A stretch of 64,000 bases of DNA from an uncultured Aquimarina sp. (GCA_947500545.1 CANMSO010000001.1:62001-126000); one strand, 5' to 3'; positions 27,292 through 35,036 are shown, numbered from the stretch's first letter. Made by a program: numbers and translations. The notes: generated by a model from the sequence alone, not told the origin.

Positions 27292-27489
27292 CTACTTTGT
27301 TGAAATTAATAACTCCCTAATGTCCACTTCTAAAGCCCTTGCTATTTGAGAAAGAGTTTCTAAAGAAGGTTGGCTGTCATTAGTACACCAGTTAGAAATT
27401 GTTGATTCACTCTTTCCAAGCTCTTTAGCCAACCATTTATTCTTTCTCCCTTTTTCAACTAGGACAACTTTGATTCTATTTATAGACAT
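27292..27489 (-). CDS. Small Xre-family controller
   Basis: A 65-residue single-domain helix-turn-helix protein (NKWLAKELGKSESTISNWCT, then PSLETLSQIARALEVDIREL). It is the first gene of the defence-like operon and is the right size for a restriction-modification C protein. A perfect palindrome 28 bp upstream overlaps the likely promoter, which fits autoregulation. Confidence 0.85.
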   Translation of the reverse strand: MSINRIKVVLVEKGRKNKWLAKELGKSESTISNWCTNDSQPSLETLSQIARALEVDIRELLISTK

Positions 27490-27514
27490 TGGGTAAATTT
27501 ATTGGTGTAGAAAA

Positions 27515-27555
27515 CAAATATATTGAGTTAAAACGATATTTTAACTCAATATATT
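27515..27555 (-). promoter_or_regulatory. Promoter element and 17-bp-arm palindrome of the defence-like operon
   Basis: The minus strand carries TATATTTG (plus 27515-27522), a match to the Bacteroidota -7 box TAnnTTTG, about 25 bp before the Xre ATG. It overlaps a perfect inverted repeat: arms 27517-27533 and 27539-27555 (AATATATTGAGTTAAAA and its complement) with a 5-bp spacer. The repeat reaches the stop codon of the next gene. It could be an Xre operator, a bidirectional terminator, or both. Confidence 0.6.
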
Positions 27556-28211
27556 CATTTTCTTTTATCCCTAGCATCCACATCAAAAGCTACCAAATTA
27601 AATAACTGTCGCATCCGACTACGAACACGTACGCCATACAGATCTTCCAGCTCTTGTGCATTAAGATTGGTGGTAGCGTGGGTTTTGATTTGGGTTTTTA
27701 GAAATAATTCGTGGCGAGAGATTAAAATTTCACCCATCACATTACAGTCTTTACCATAATGCCTACCCATAGGTTCTACACCCAGATCATCAAAACAAAA
27801 GGATTGGGTGTTGCCATAGTCCTCTATAATCTTGTAACCAAGATGGTTAAAACCAAATACGATATTACGACAAGGCATTACGGTATAAGGCCTTAAGTGA
27901 GGAACCAAATGCTTCATCAGTCGCATTAAACTGGTTTTACCGCAACCTACAGGACCTGATAGCAACAAACCTTTATCAGGATCGATATTAAACTTAGCAC
28001 AATTATCATAATCCTTGATAAAGTAGTTAGTCAGTTTCCATAGGATCTTTTTGTCATCTTCATAAATACGAAAGTGTTTCCCAAACAGTAGTTTTCCTTT
28101 GGCGTTTAGGTAGATCAGGATTTTAGAAAAGTCATAAGAAACATTTTTTCCGTCAAACTTTCCCAAAGAGTATTCTACTCCTCCTTCTTGTATTTTAGAG
28201 GGGTTCGTCAT
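27555..28211 (-). CDS. DnaC/IstB-like AAA ATPase, putative helicase loader
   Basis: A 218-residue protein with Walker A GLLLSGPVGCGKTSLM (near residue 85) and Walker B SFCFDDLGVEPMG, followed by a sensor-like SRMRQLFN near the C-terminus. The layout is that of DnaC/IstB-type loaders. With the upstream gene, which it overlaps by 17 bp, it probably forms the replication module of the element. Transposase helper function is unlikely because no IstA is present. Confidence 0.75.
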   Translation of the reverse strand: MTNPSKIQEGGVEYSLGKFDGKNVSYDFSKILIYLNAKGKLLFGKHFRIYEDDKKILWKLTNYFIKDYDNCAKFNIDPDKGLLLSGPVGCGKTSLMRLMKHLVPHLRPYTVMPCRNIVFGFNHLGYKIIEDYGNTQSFCFDDLGVEPMGRHYGKDCNVMGEILISRHELFLKTQIKTHATTNLNAQELEDLYGVRVRSRMRQLFNLVAFDVDARDKRK

Positions 28212-28842
28212 AGTTTTTGATGGTACTGGTCTTCAAGTTGTCCTTGTTTTGAGACGGTGGTATCGATGTTTGTAGTTGTTTAGCTTTTAACATCCAACTA
28301 CTAGCAGTGGCGTGCCAATCGGTGATGATCATTTTGCCACCTAATTTCCAGCCAATTGCTTGATAGTGGTTATAAAACTTCAGGCCTTCAATAGCCGGCC
28401 ATTTCTTCTTTTTGAAAAAGTTGACGACTTCCATTTCAGTTTTGGGTAACTTACGTTTTATAATAGTTTCTTCTTGTTTGTAAATGTTTGTATTAGATAC
28501 CAATGCTTGTTCACTACTAGTTTCAGACTGGTTTATAGCTTGTTCATTGGTTGTATCAAAAATGAGCATCTTAATCTGACTGCCTTTGTATGGATTATGA
28601 GAGGGTAGATATTTTATGTAACACCAATCGTCCATATTTCTAAGGCATCTGTGATAGGTAGCTTTAGATCCTATTTTGGAGAGTTGCATAATCTCATCCC
28701 GATTGATGTGAAAAACTGCGGGGAATCGGTTGATATTCCAATAATAAAACAAGGCCATATATAAACTGATGTGAGTAGTATTCAAACGAGCGTCTTTTGA
28801 AAACACCTGGAAGACTTTGTTGAGATGTTTGATATAATTCAT
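28195..28842 (-). CDS. Replication-initiator-like protein
   Basis: A 215-residue protein whose N-terminus (LNTTHISLYMALFYYWNINR, then NRDEIMQLSKIGSKATYHRC) looks like a winged-helix of the kind found in element-borne initiators or primosome proteins. It ends with a segment resembling helicase-loader partners (AIEGLKFYNHYQAIGWKLGG then WHATASSWMLKA). It precedes and overlaps the ATPase gene. Assignment rests on context and fold impression. Confidence 0.6.
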   Translation of the reverse strand: MNYIKHLNKVFQVFSKDARLNTTHISLYMALFYYWNINRFPAVFHINRDEIMQLSKIGSKATYHRCLRNMDDWCYIKYLPSHNPYKGSQIKMLIFDTTNEQAINQSETSSEQALVSNTNIYKQEETIIKRKLPKTEMEVVNFFKKKKWPAIEGLKFYNHYQAIGWKLGGKMIITDWHATASSWMLKAKQLQTSIPPSQNKDNLKTSTIKNYDEPL

Positions 28843-28850
28843 ACATCAGA

Positions 28851-29129
28851 TTAAAACTTGTTATGGATTCTATTATCGGCCATCACTTTTTGGATTTCTT
28901 CGGCATCATAAAAAATGATACCGCCTATTTTGGTGTAGGGTAGGGTACCATTAATTCTAAGGTTTTGCAAAGTGCCTGGACTAATTTGTAGTAGATCCAT
29001 TACTTCGTTTGATTTAAGGTAGCGTTTAAGTTTGCCCTGAGATTGTCTGGTCAAAAGATTTTTAAACTCATCGAGCAATTCCATTTTGAAATCGCGAAGG
29101 TCATCGGTAGTGACAATATTTGCTGGCAT
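28851..29129 (-). CDS. Excisionase-like helix-turn-helix protein (HTH_17)
   Basis: A 92-residue protein with a MerR/excisionase-like domain: KRYLKSNEVMDLLQISPGTL then PYTKIGGIIFYDAEEIQKVM. Such proteins serve as recombination directionality factors or regulators on Bacteroidota conjugative elements. It is the first gene of a minus-strand trio with the replication-like genes, 8 bp from the next. Confidence 0.8.
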   Translation of the reverse strand: MPANIVTTDDLRDFKMELLDEFKNLLTRQSQGKLKRYLKSNEVMDLLQISPGTLQNLRINGTLPYTKIGGIIFYDAEEIQKVMADNRIHNKF

Positions 29130-29300
29130 AAGAAAATGTGATTTTAAAAAGAGACCACCTCGTTGCTGTCACCCAATTTGATGGCCTCCTTTTTGATTTA
29201 GCTCACGAACTTTACTATTTTATAAATAAGTTTTCGTGAATCTTCGATTTGACTTTCGTTTACAAAATTGTAATGATTTAATGAGATTTGTTCACAACAA

Positions 29301-29422
29301 GCACACAAGTTGTGTATTATTTTTGCTCGATAATCAAGATGTAAATACTCTGTGGCTTGTCTCGAAATTTAAATCGTTTTCAATCTAATGCCTTATGGGG
29401 TTGCCCAGAGGTAGTTTACTCT
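29301..29422. repeat. Imperfect 120-bp direct repeat, copy A
   Basis: Shared core with copy B: TGCTCGATAATCAAGATGTAAAT, then GCTTGTCTCGA, then AATGCCTTATGGGGTTGCCC and a final GTAGTTTACTC. It starts with the dyad ACACAAGTTGTGT. The blocks are conserved in order and spacing. Confidence 0.65.
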
Positions 29423-29523
29423 TTTTTGAGATATTAAAACGTACTACATTATGATCAAGAAAAAACCTTAATGTGTTAAAAAAGAGATCAAAAAAACAGT
29501 AGGAGCGTTATTTCACAATAAAG

Positions 29524-29647
29524 GCACAACTTGTGTTAACAAGTTTACTCGATAATCGAGATGTAAATGCTTCGAAGCTTGCCTCGATTCTTTTAAGCCT
29601 TTTCCTAACGAATGCCTCATGGGTTTGCCCCCAAGGTATTTTACTTA
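29524..29647. repeat. Imperfect 120-bp direct repeat, copy B
   Basis: Second copy, 223 bp from copy A. Dyads are clearer here: AACTTGT/ACAAGTT, CTCGATAATCGAG and GCTTCGAAGC, the last enclosed by ATCGAG/CTCGAT. The ending AATGCCTCATGGGTTTGCCC corresponds to that of copy A. Confidence 0.65.
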
Positions 29648-29888
29648 TTGGTATTAATGATATATTGAACTACGTGAGGTTCTAGATTATTTAGAAATTA
29701 TAATGATAAATCTTAACAATTAACCGCACTATAAGCTAAGTGAAAACCTGTACCCTGTTTTAGGGTAACAGCAACATAACTATTGTATTTTTGATACAGA
29801 TATAATTGTTAAAAAGTATTAAATGTTACTTGCAATGACCATTGGGCTATAAAAAACGTCTAACAGGGTGTTGTCCTAGTGTTTATGA

Positions 29889-29993
29889 GGCGTTTGAGAC
29901 GGTCTATAGCGTGTTCATATACGGCCTATAGGCCGTTCGGAACGGCCTGTACCCCGTTTGAGACGGCCTGTTCCCCGTTCGAGACGGTAGTTT
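29889..29993. repeat. Tandem 21-bp GC-rich repeats (five units)
   Basis: Five head-to-tail units of 20-22 bp start at 29889, 29909, 29931, 29952 and 29973. Examples are CCCCGTTTGAGACGGCCTGT and CCCCGTTCGAGACGGTAGTT; the consensus is roughly CCGTTYGRGACGGCCTRTA. There are no spacers between units. It is the same family as the array at 5877-5990. A stray part-unit (TTTGAGACGGTTCC) lies near 30569. Confidence 0.75.
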
Positions 29994-30210
29994 GTCTATT
30001 CCTAAAATTACTCGTTTAATACCAATTATTAATTCTATGTGTGTGAATAGTCGTTTAAGATATATCTTAATGTCCTTTCAAAAAGCAAGTCACCCCAATG
30101 ACTTATAGGTAAATGACCCTAATGACACTCTAAAGCTTTTTGATAAAATAGACGTGAACCAATCCAATATTGTCTTTAAATAGATTTTAATACTATTAAA
30201 ACCACAAGCA

Positions 30211-30450
30211 ATGGATATAATTAAACAACGAATAGATCTAATAGAGAGAATAGATTTACTTATTAGTATGAAATCAACAGGATCTCCAGAAGACCTTGCA
30301 AAGCGACTTAAAATCTCAAAAAGTAAATTATATCGTATCATTACTACTATGAAAAGGTTGGATGCTCCAATTGTGTATGATAATATATTACAAAGTTTTG
30401 TTTATGAAGAGCCTGTAAGGTTTAAGTATGGGTTTTATAAAAAGAAATAA
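30211..30450 (+). CDS. Small helix-turn-helix protein
   Basis: A 79-residue protein with an HTH_11-like domain (GSPEDLAKRLKISKSKLYRI, then TTMKRLDAPIVYDNILQSFV), resembling the DNA-binding half of a WYL/DeoR-type regulator. It stands alone on the plus strand between the repeat block and rteC. It may control the element; no target is evident. Confidence 0.7.
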   Translation: MDIIKQRIDLIERIDLLISMKSTGSPEDLAKRLKISKSKLYRIITTMKRLDAPIVYDNILQSFVYEEPVRFKYGFYKKK

Positions 30451-30655
30451 AGGTAAGGTATTAAATCATACGTGTTAATAGAATAACTCTAGTTTATGAG
30501 AGGGTGTCATACCTTTAGATAACACCTGTTGGTCGCTTTTTCACAAAAACGTTTCCAACTGTAAAAATGTATTTGAGACGGTTCCAGATGTTTTGCATAC
30601 GACTAAGGGTTATTAGTAAAAAAGAAGTTAAATGGTGTATATAAACAAATCATAT

Positions 30656-31486
30656 TTACTCATCGATTTTTTCCATACGTTTGATAAAGCATAATTTTAA
30701 AACGTCTAAAAATTTGGTTCGTTCAATTTTACGAGAACGTATTTCAAGAAATTTTCTATAATAATTACCAAGGTCGATCTCAAAAAGATTTTCAAATGCA
30801 TCAGCTAATTCTTTGATACCATTTTTTTGCCCTTTGATGACTCCAGAAGCGTGAAGCGCATAGATGAGCTCAATCAGCTCTATTTTACGACCAGTCCATT
30901 GCAGATTTTGTTTGGTAACAACAGATTTTGAATTGTTCTCAGCGTCAAGGGTAGTTAATTTCTTTTTTAGATAAAGTACTACTTGACCATACGCTTTGAA
31001 TTGAGCAAGTAGATGGTCTCCGGGCGTGTTGAATTCGGGGTCGTCTAAAGGGAAGAATGTATTTGATACTGGCAGTTGGTCATTTGTTTTTCTGGTGAAG
31101 TAATAGGTGTCAAAATGTGTGTAATTCATCTGGATATACTGCCCAAAATCAATATGACTCGAAAAGAAGTATTCGTATCGATCCAGATGTTGGTTAATGA
31201 ATTTCTTTTGATTTTCTTTTTGTACCCTAGGCAAATGAACTTCAATGGTATGAATCTCTTTGTAATAAATTAATTTAGAGAGCACTCTTGGTTTGATATA
31301 TTTAAAGAAGTAGATTTCTTTCTCCTTGTTGCGAAAGTTATTCTCAACAATATCTTTTTTAAATTCGAGTAGTATATTTCTACATAGTACAATACACTTC
31401 TGAATTTGTGTTAAACCGAAATTGTTTTCACATTGAATTTCATCTAGTTCCCGAAATAGTTTTTGTGACAGTTTTTCGCGCTTCAT
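30656..31486 (-). CDS. rteC: RteC-like regulator of conjugative element excision
   Basis: A 276-residue protein matching RteC of CTnDOT-type elements (NNFGLTQIQKCIVLCRNILL, YFFKYIKPRVLSKLIYYKEI, AYGQVVLYLKKKL). The C-terminal part has the fold of a winged-helix DNA-binding region (ELIYALHASGVIKG... IKELADAFENLFEIDLGNYY). In CTnDOT, RteC activates the excision operon. RteA/RteB homologues are not in this window, so its control must differ. Confidence 0.82.
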   Translation of the reverse strand: MKREKLSQKLFRELDEIQCENNFGLTQIQKCIVLCRNILLEFKKDIVENNFRNKEKEIYFFKYIKPRVLSKLIYYKEIHTIEVHLPRVQKENQKKFINQHLDRYEYFFSSHIDFGQYIQMNYTHFDTYYFTRKTNDQLPVSNTFFPLDDPEFNTPGDHLLAQFKAYGQVVLYLKKKLTTLDAENNSKSVVTKQNLQWTGRKIELIELIYALHASGVIKGQKNGIKELADAFENLFEIDLGNYYRKFLEIRSRKIERTKFLDVLKLCFIKRMEKIDE

Positions 31487-31784
31487 AATCCTGAGTGAAA
31501 TCAGTTTACATAATTTTTAAATAAGGATACTTAGTTGAAATGTAAAGTGGTTTATATTCAGTTGGTTGTGGATTGGTTTGTAGGCCAGTAAGTTGTCTTT
31601 AAAATTATTGCAGAATTCGTATTTATCAAATCAAAAAAATCTGTTTTCGCGAAAAATGGTCTCTTTTTTCCAGAAATTAGCTTCAAAATTTGTGTAAAAA
31701 GCATTTTGTTCCGTAATTCATACTAACAACTTTTTCAACTATACAACCGACTGTATACCCCACCAATATTTTTAATAAACAACT
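31487..31784. other. Intergenic region between rteC and the acetyltransferase
   Basis: About 300 bp of AT-rich divergent promoter region. No hairpin or repeat stands out. Confidence 0.4.
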
Positions 31785-32354
31785 ATGTCAATGATTTCAG
31801 GAAAATTATGTGATAAGGATAGAATCGTGGATATAATATCTGATTCTTTCGATGAAAATAAATCTACCAATTTTGTTGTCAAACAAGATATTAAGAGAAA
31901 AAAAAGACTTCGAGGGCTTATAGAATATTCAGTTTTGCAGGGTGAGGCCTTCGGTAAAATTTTTATGTCTAACGACAAAAATGGAGCTTGTATTGTTTTA
32001 TTTCCCAGGAGTAAAAAAATGACCATTCAAGCATTGATTTGGAATGTTCGATTGATATTTAAAGTAATTGGACTTAATAATCTTTTTAAGGTGATTAAAA
32101 AAGAAAAACTATTGAAAAAGAATCATCCAAAAACTCCATTTTATCATTTGTGGTATATAGGGGTTGATCCCAATTTCCAGGATAAGGGAATAGGGAGTAA
32201 GCTGCTGCAAGAGGTCCTGGAATTTTGTAATGATAGACCTATTTACCTGGAAACTTCTGTTGTTGCTAATTTGGATTGGTATGCGAGGTACGGATTTAAA
32301 ATCATCAATGTTCTTAATTTCGACTATAAGCTATATGTTTTAAAAAAGGAATAA
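31785..32354 (+). CDS. GNAT-family N-acetyltransferase
   Basis: A 189-residue GNAT protein. Motif A is clear: LWYIGVDPNFQDKGIGSKLL, with the QDKGIG acetyl-CoA pyrophosphate loop, followed by YLETSVVANLDWYARYGFKI (motif B). The substrate is unknown; resistance and small-molecule acetylation are both possible. The AraC gene starts 4 bp downstream, so the pair is an operon carried at the integrase end of the element. Confidence 0.85.
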   Translation: MSMISGKLCDKDRIVDIISDSFDENKSTNFVVKQDIKRKKRLRGLIEYSVLQGEAFGKIFMSNDKNGACIVLFPRSKKMTIQALIWNVRLIFKVIGLNNLFKVIKKEKLLKKNHPKTPFYHLWYIGVDPNFQDKGIGSKLLQEVLEFCNDRPIYLETSVVANLDWYARYGFKIINVLNFDYKLYVLKKE

Positions 32355-32358
32355 CCTT

Positions 32359-33480
32359 ATGTTCGGAACTGAGATGCATTTACCGACTTTGGTCATTTTG
32401 ATTTTTCAGATTCTGGCATTGTTTGCGCAAATGCTGTTCTTTCTTTCAAGACCTAATGACAAGTCAAGACTAAGATTTTTAATTTTAATTATTACATATA
32501 TTTTTTATAATCTCTTTTCAGGGATTTTTCCGGATGCGCAGTATTGGATAAGTCTTTTTCTCCAAAATATCATAGCTTATTTAGTAGGAATCATTGTTGC
32601 TGTTTATTTCATCTACTATATCTATAAAGAATTTGATATTTATCCTTTCAAACATTTTGATGTTAAAACTTTGTTTTTTGTATTGATAGCAGCGTTTGTT
32701 TTACTATTCATTGTACCATATTATTTCTCAGGTGATTTATCCCTTTCAAGAAGAATATTCATCAGTATACCTTTGATGGTATCATTTGCTTTTTTATATC
32801 AGATCGGAAATGAATTAATAAAGCTATATAAAAGAATGTCCAATAGTACCTCTCCGAAATATTACAAATATAGAATTGTATCTGGATATCTGGGGTTATT
32901 CACGCTTTCATTAATGCCGGTTATTGTTGCTTTCGGTGATTACCAGAGTATTGAACAACCCGTGGTGAACTTTGGTTTTATCATTATGATGGCCGTTTAT
33001 ATTGTTGATTTTGTTCATCAGGCACAACAAGAGGCTGGTATTTTGTTAGAAATAAGAAACAGACAAAATGCTCAAACAACAAATGGTGGCAAGAGTTTAG
33101 AAATCTCTGAAGAAGTTGTAACAGGAATTTTGCAAAAACTTAAAAAATTTGAAGAGAATGAAGAATATCTAAAGCATAAAATAACCACCATTACGCTTGC
33201 TCAAAAGTTTAATACAAACTCTAAATACCTTTCAAAAGTGGTTAACAACTATAAGCATAAAAGTTTTACCCAATATGTGAATGAGTTAAGAATCGCGTAT
33301 ATTATTGATAGACTAAGCTATGATAAATGCTTTAGAAACTACAAGCTTAAGGCAATGGCAAATACTGTTGGCTTCCAATCTGCGGATGCATTTTCTAAAG
33401 CCTTTTATAAAAAGGAGAGGGTGAAATTTTCTGATTATTTGAGGAAGATAAGAAAAACCAAGCTTGTTCGAGCTAAATAA
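32359..33480 (+). CDS. Membrane-bound AraC-family transcriptional regulator
   Basis: A 373-residue protein with six or seven membrane segments in residues 5-230 and a C-terminal AraC double helix-turn-helix (residues about 275-370: ITTITLAQKFNTNSKYLSKV, then LKAMANTVGFQSADAFSKAF). This membrane-AraC design is common in Flavobacteriia; the signal sensed is unknown. Co-transcribed with the GNAT gene. Confidence 0.85.
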   Translation: MFGTEMHLPTLVILIFQILALFAQMLFFLSRPNDKSRLRFLILIITYIFYNLFSGIFPDAQYWISLFLQNIIAYLVGIIVAVYFIYYIYKEFDIYPFKHFDVKTLFFVLIAAFVLLFIVPYYFSGDLSLSRRIFISIPLMVSFAFLYQIGNELIKLYKRMSNSTSPKYYKYRIVSGYLGLFTLSLMPVIVAFGDYQSIEQPVVNFGFIIMMAVYIVDFVHQAQQEAGILLEIRNRQNAQTTNGGKSLEISEEVVTGILQKLKKFEENEEYLKHKITTITLAQKFNTNSKYLSKVVNNYKHKSFTQYVNELRIAYIIDRLSYDKCFRNYKLKAMANTVGFQSADAFSKAFYKKERVKFSDYLRKIRKTKLVRAK

Positions 33481-33489
33481 TACCCAACA

Positions 33490-34713
33490 CTAAATAGAGA
33501 ATTTATTCATTTTAGACTTTAGTACTTGCATATCTACACTGACTTTTTGATCCAATATTTTGGCATAATGTTGTGTGGTTCTAAGAGACTTATGTCCAAG
33601 CATTTTGCTGACAGATTCAATAGGAACACCATTTGAAAGTGTTATCGTTGTAGCAAAAGTATGTCTCGCAAGATGAAAAGTTAGATTTTTATTAATACCG
33701 CAAAGGTCTGCAATTTCTTTTAGGTATGCATTCATTTTTTGATTGCTTAGCACTGGTAGTAATTTTTCTCCGTTTACTACATCCGGATACTCTTTATATT
33801 TTTCTATTAGCATTTTGGCAGTAGGAAGTACAGGTATATTACTACGGCTATTAGTTTTTGTACGATTAATTTTTATCCACGTCTCACCATCTATTCCTAT
33901 AACCAAATCTTTAGAGCATAGTTTTTTTACATCAGCATATGCCAATCCGGTAAAGCAACAAAAAAGAAAGATATCTTTTACTTGATCTAACCTACCGGTG
34001 TGAAGTTTCTTTTCTATCATTTTTTGGATTTCGTCTTCAGTAAGGAATTCCCGTTCTACAGTTTTTAGTTTTGCTTTCCAATTAAGAAAAGGATCTTTGT
34101 TAATCCAATCGTTTGCAAATGCAATTCTAATTATTTTTTTAAAATTTGTGATATATTTTATTGTGGTGTTGTGTCCACAGTTTCTCTTGGTTTTTAGGTA
34201 ATACTCAAACCCGCAAATAAATTTATGGTTCACATCCTTAATAGGTATGTCATCAAAGTTATATTCTAATTTGATATAATCTTCAACATGCTTTTTTGCT
34301 GTTTTATATCGTTCCAGAGTACCCGGAGCAAAGTCTTTACCCACCAATTTTTCAACTTTCATATTATGATTTTGAAAAATCTCTAGCAACATTTTCTGCT
34401 TAATGTTTTTTCCTAAATATCTATTTTTGAGTCCCTCTGCAGTAATGAGCATTTCTTTGTTGGAAAGTTTCTCATAAATTTTTTGAATCTTATATCTAAT
34501 GGAATTCATATACCTGTTCAATTCCCTGACATCAGTTGCAGTGCCTCTAACTTTCCCAGCTTTAGAACTCCATTTTGATAAAAGCACCTTGCGTTTTATG
34601 CTGAATTCGCTGCGCTTTCCATTTACTGTAATACGCGAATAAATCGGGACAAATCCATTTTTGTCCTCATCATAACCTCTAGGATAAAATAATACTGAAA
34701 ACGTATTTTGCAT
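33490..34713 (-). CDS. int: Tyrosine recombinase (integrase) of the element
   Basis: A 407-residue integrase with an N-terminal arm domain, a SAM-like core-binding domain (residues about 100-200) and the catalytic domain. It has FHLARHTFAT (His-x-x-Arg near 345), MLGHKSLRTTQHYAK with Tyr near 383, and CFTGLAYADVKKL, where the first catalytic arginine is replaced by alanine. Loss of this arginine is known in Bacteroidota transposon integrases such as IntDOT, which has serine there. The gene starts 240 bp from the tRNA-Ser 3-prime end. Confidence 0.9.
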   Translation of the reverse strand: MQNTFSVLFYPRGYDEDKNGFVPIYSRITVNGKRSEFSIKRKVLLSKWSSKAGKVRGTATDVRELNRYMNSIRYKIQKIYEKLSNKEMLITAEGLKNRYLGKNIKQKMLLEIFQNHNMKVEKLVGKDFAPGTLERYKTAKKHVEDYIKLEYNFDDIPIKDVNHKFICGFEYYLKTKRNCGHNTTIKYITNFKKIIRIAFANDWINKDPFLNWKAKLKTVEREFLTEDEIQKMIEKKLHTGRLDQVKDIFLFCCFTGLAYADVKKLCSKDLVIGIDGETWIKINRTKTNSRSNIPVLPTAKMLIEKYKEYPDVVNGEKLLPVLSNQKMNAYLKEIADLCGINKNLTFHLARHTFATTITLSNGVPIESVSKMLGHKSLRTTQHYAKILDQKVSVDMQVLKSKMNKFSI

Positions 34714-34893
34714 CGGTGCGCATATATTTTACTATCTAAAGATACAAAATTTCAACAATATAATTTTATATAATACTAATAGTATTAGGGTGTTATGTTT
34801 AATTCGGTACGGTTTTGTGTTGGGAAAAATACGCACCGAATCCCGTACTTTTTATTTGATTTTATATAATATTATAAGGTAATAGGGAAAATT
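34714..34893. promoter_or_regulatory. Putative attachment region with integrase-site-like repeats
   Basis: Between the integrase start and the tRNA are an inverted repeat (ATTCGGTACG at 34802-34811 and the complement of ATTCGGTGCG at 34832-34841), a related ATCGGTGCG at 34712, and two direct copies of ATTTTATATAATA (34763 and 34859). Such mixed inverted and direct repeats are typical of core- and arm-type integrase binding sites. The crossover point is not identified. Confidence 0.45.
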
Positions 34894-34928
34894 AAAAAAG
34901 CCCATAAACATAATATTTATGGGCTTTT
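34894..34928 (-). terminator. Terminator downstream of tRNA-Ser
   Basis: Stem AAAAGCCCATAAA / TTTATGGGCTTTT, effective on both strands, 24 bp after the 3-prime end of the tRNA. Confidence 0.75.
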
Positions 34929-34951
34929 GGTGGAATTTGTTGATTCCTAAG

Positions 34952-35036
34952 CGGAGAATGAGGGATTCGAACCCCCGGAGGTGTGACCCTCAACAGTTTT
35001 CAAGACTGCCGCATTCGACCACTCTGCCAATTCTCC
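34952..35036 (-). tRNA. tRNA-Ser (anticodon TGA)
   Basis: An 85-nt class II tRNA with acceptor GGAGAAT / ATTCTCC, discriminator G and no encoded CCA. The anticodon stem is GCAGT/ACTGT with loop CTTGAAA (anticodon TGA), a long variable arm, and the T arm GGGGGTTCGAATCCCT. Its 3-prime end faces the integrase gene, the usual geometry for tRNA-targeting elements, but no copy of its 3-prime end was found at the left end of the element. Confidence 0.95.

Larger units (their letters stand above)
29130..30210. other. Gene-free, repeat-rich block of the element
   Basis: No coding frame is supported. The block contains the 11-mer TGCTGTCACCC (29164), two imperfect 120-bp direct repeats, a 21-bp repeat array and a small hairpin (AAGTCA/TGACTT near 30084). 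Its place beside replication-like genes makes it a candidate replication or maintenance locus. Confidence 0.5.
8438..34893. mobile_element. Integrative and conjugative element, CTnDOT-like, approximate limits
   Basis: A continuous block of conjugation and integration genes: SSB, RadC-like, BfmA-like, relaxase, coupling protein, TraE-F-G-I-J-K-M-N, amidase, replication-like genes, RteC and a tyrosine recombinase. The left limit is set where parE is cut. The right limit lies between the recombinase gene and the tRNA-Ser. I did not find a direct repeat marking both ends, so the limits are estimates. Cargo includes a five-gene defence-like operon and a GNAT/AraC pair. Transfer genes appear intact, but homologues of TraH, TraL and TraO-Q of CTnDOT were not recognised. 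Confidence 0.75.

Noticed and set aside
22163..27489. Assignment to the Detocs defence system
   Set aside because: Detocs has different components and no HNH/methyltransferase pair; only the kinase/receiver theme is shared.
27555..28211. IstB helper of an IS21-type insertion sequence
   Set aside because: No IstA transposase or inverted repeats nearby. The partner gene and excisionase-like gene point to an element replication module.
29889..29993. CRISPR array
   Set aside because: Units are contiguous without spacers, degenerate, and there are no cas genes. No CRISPR array is seen anywhere in the window.
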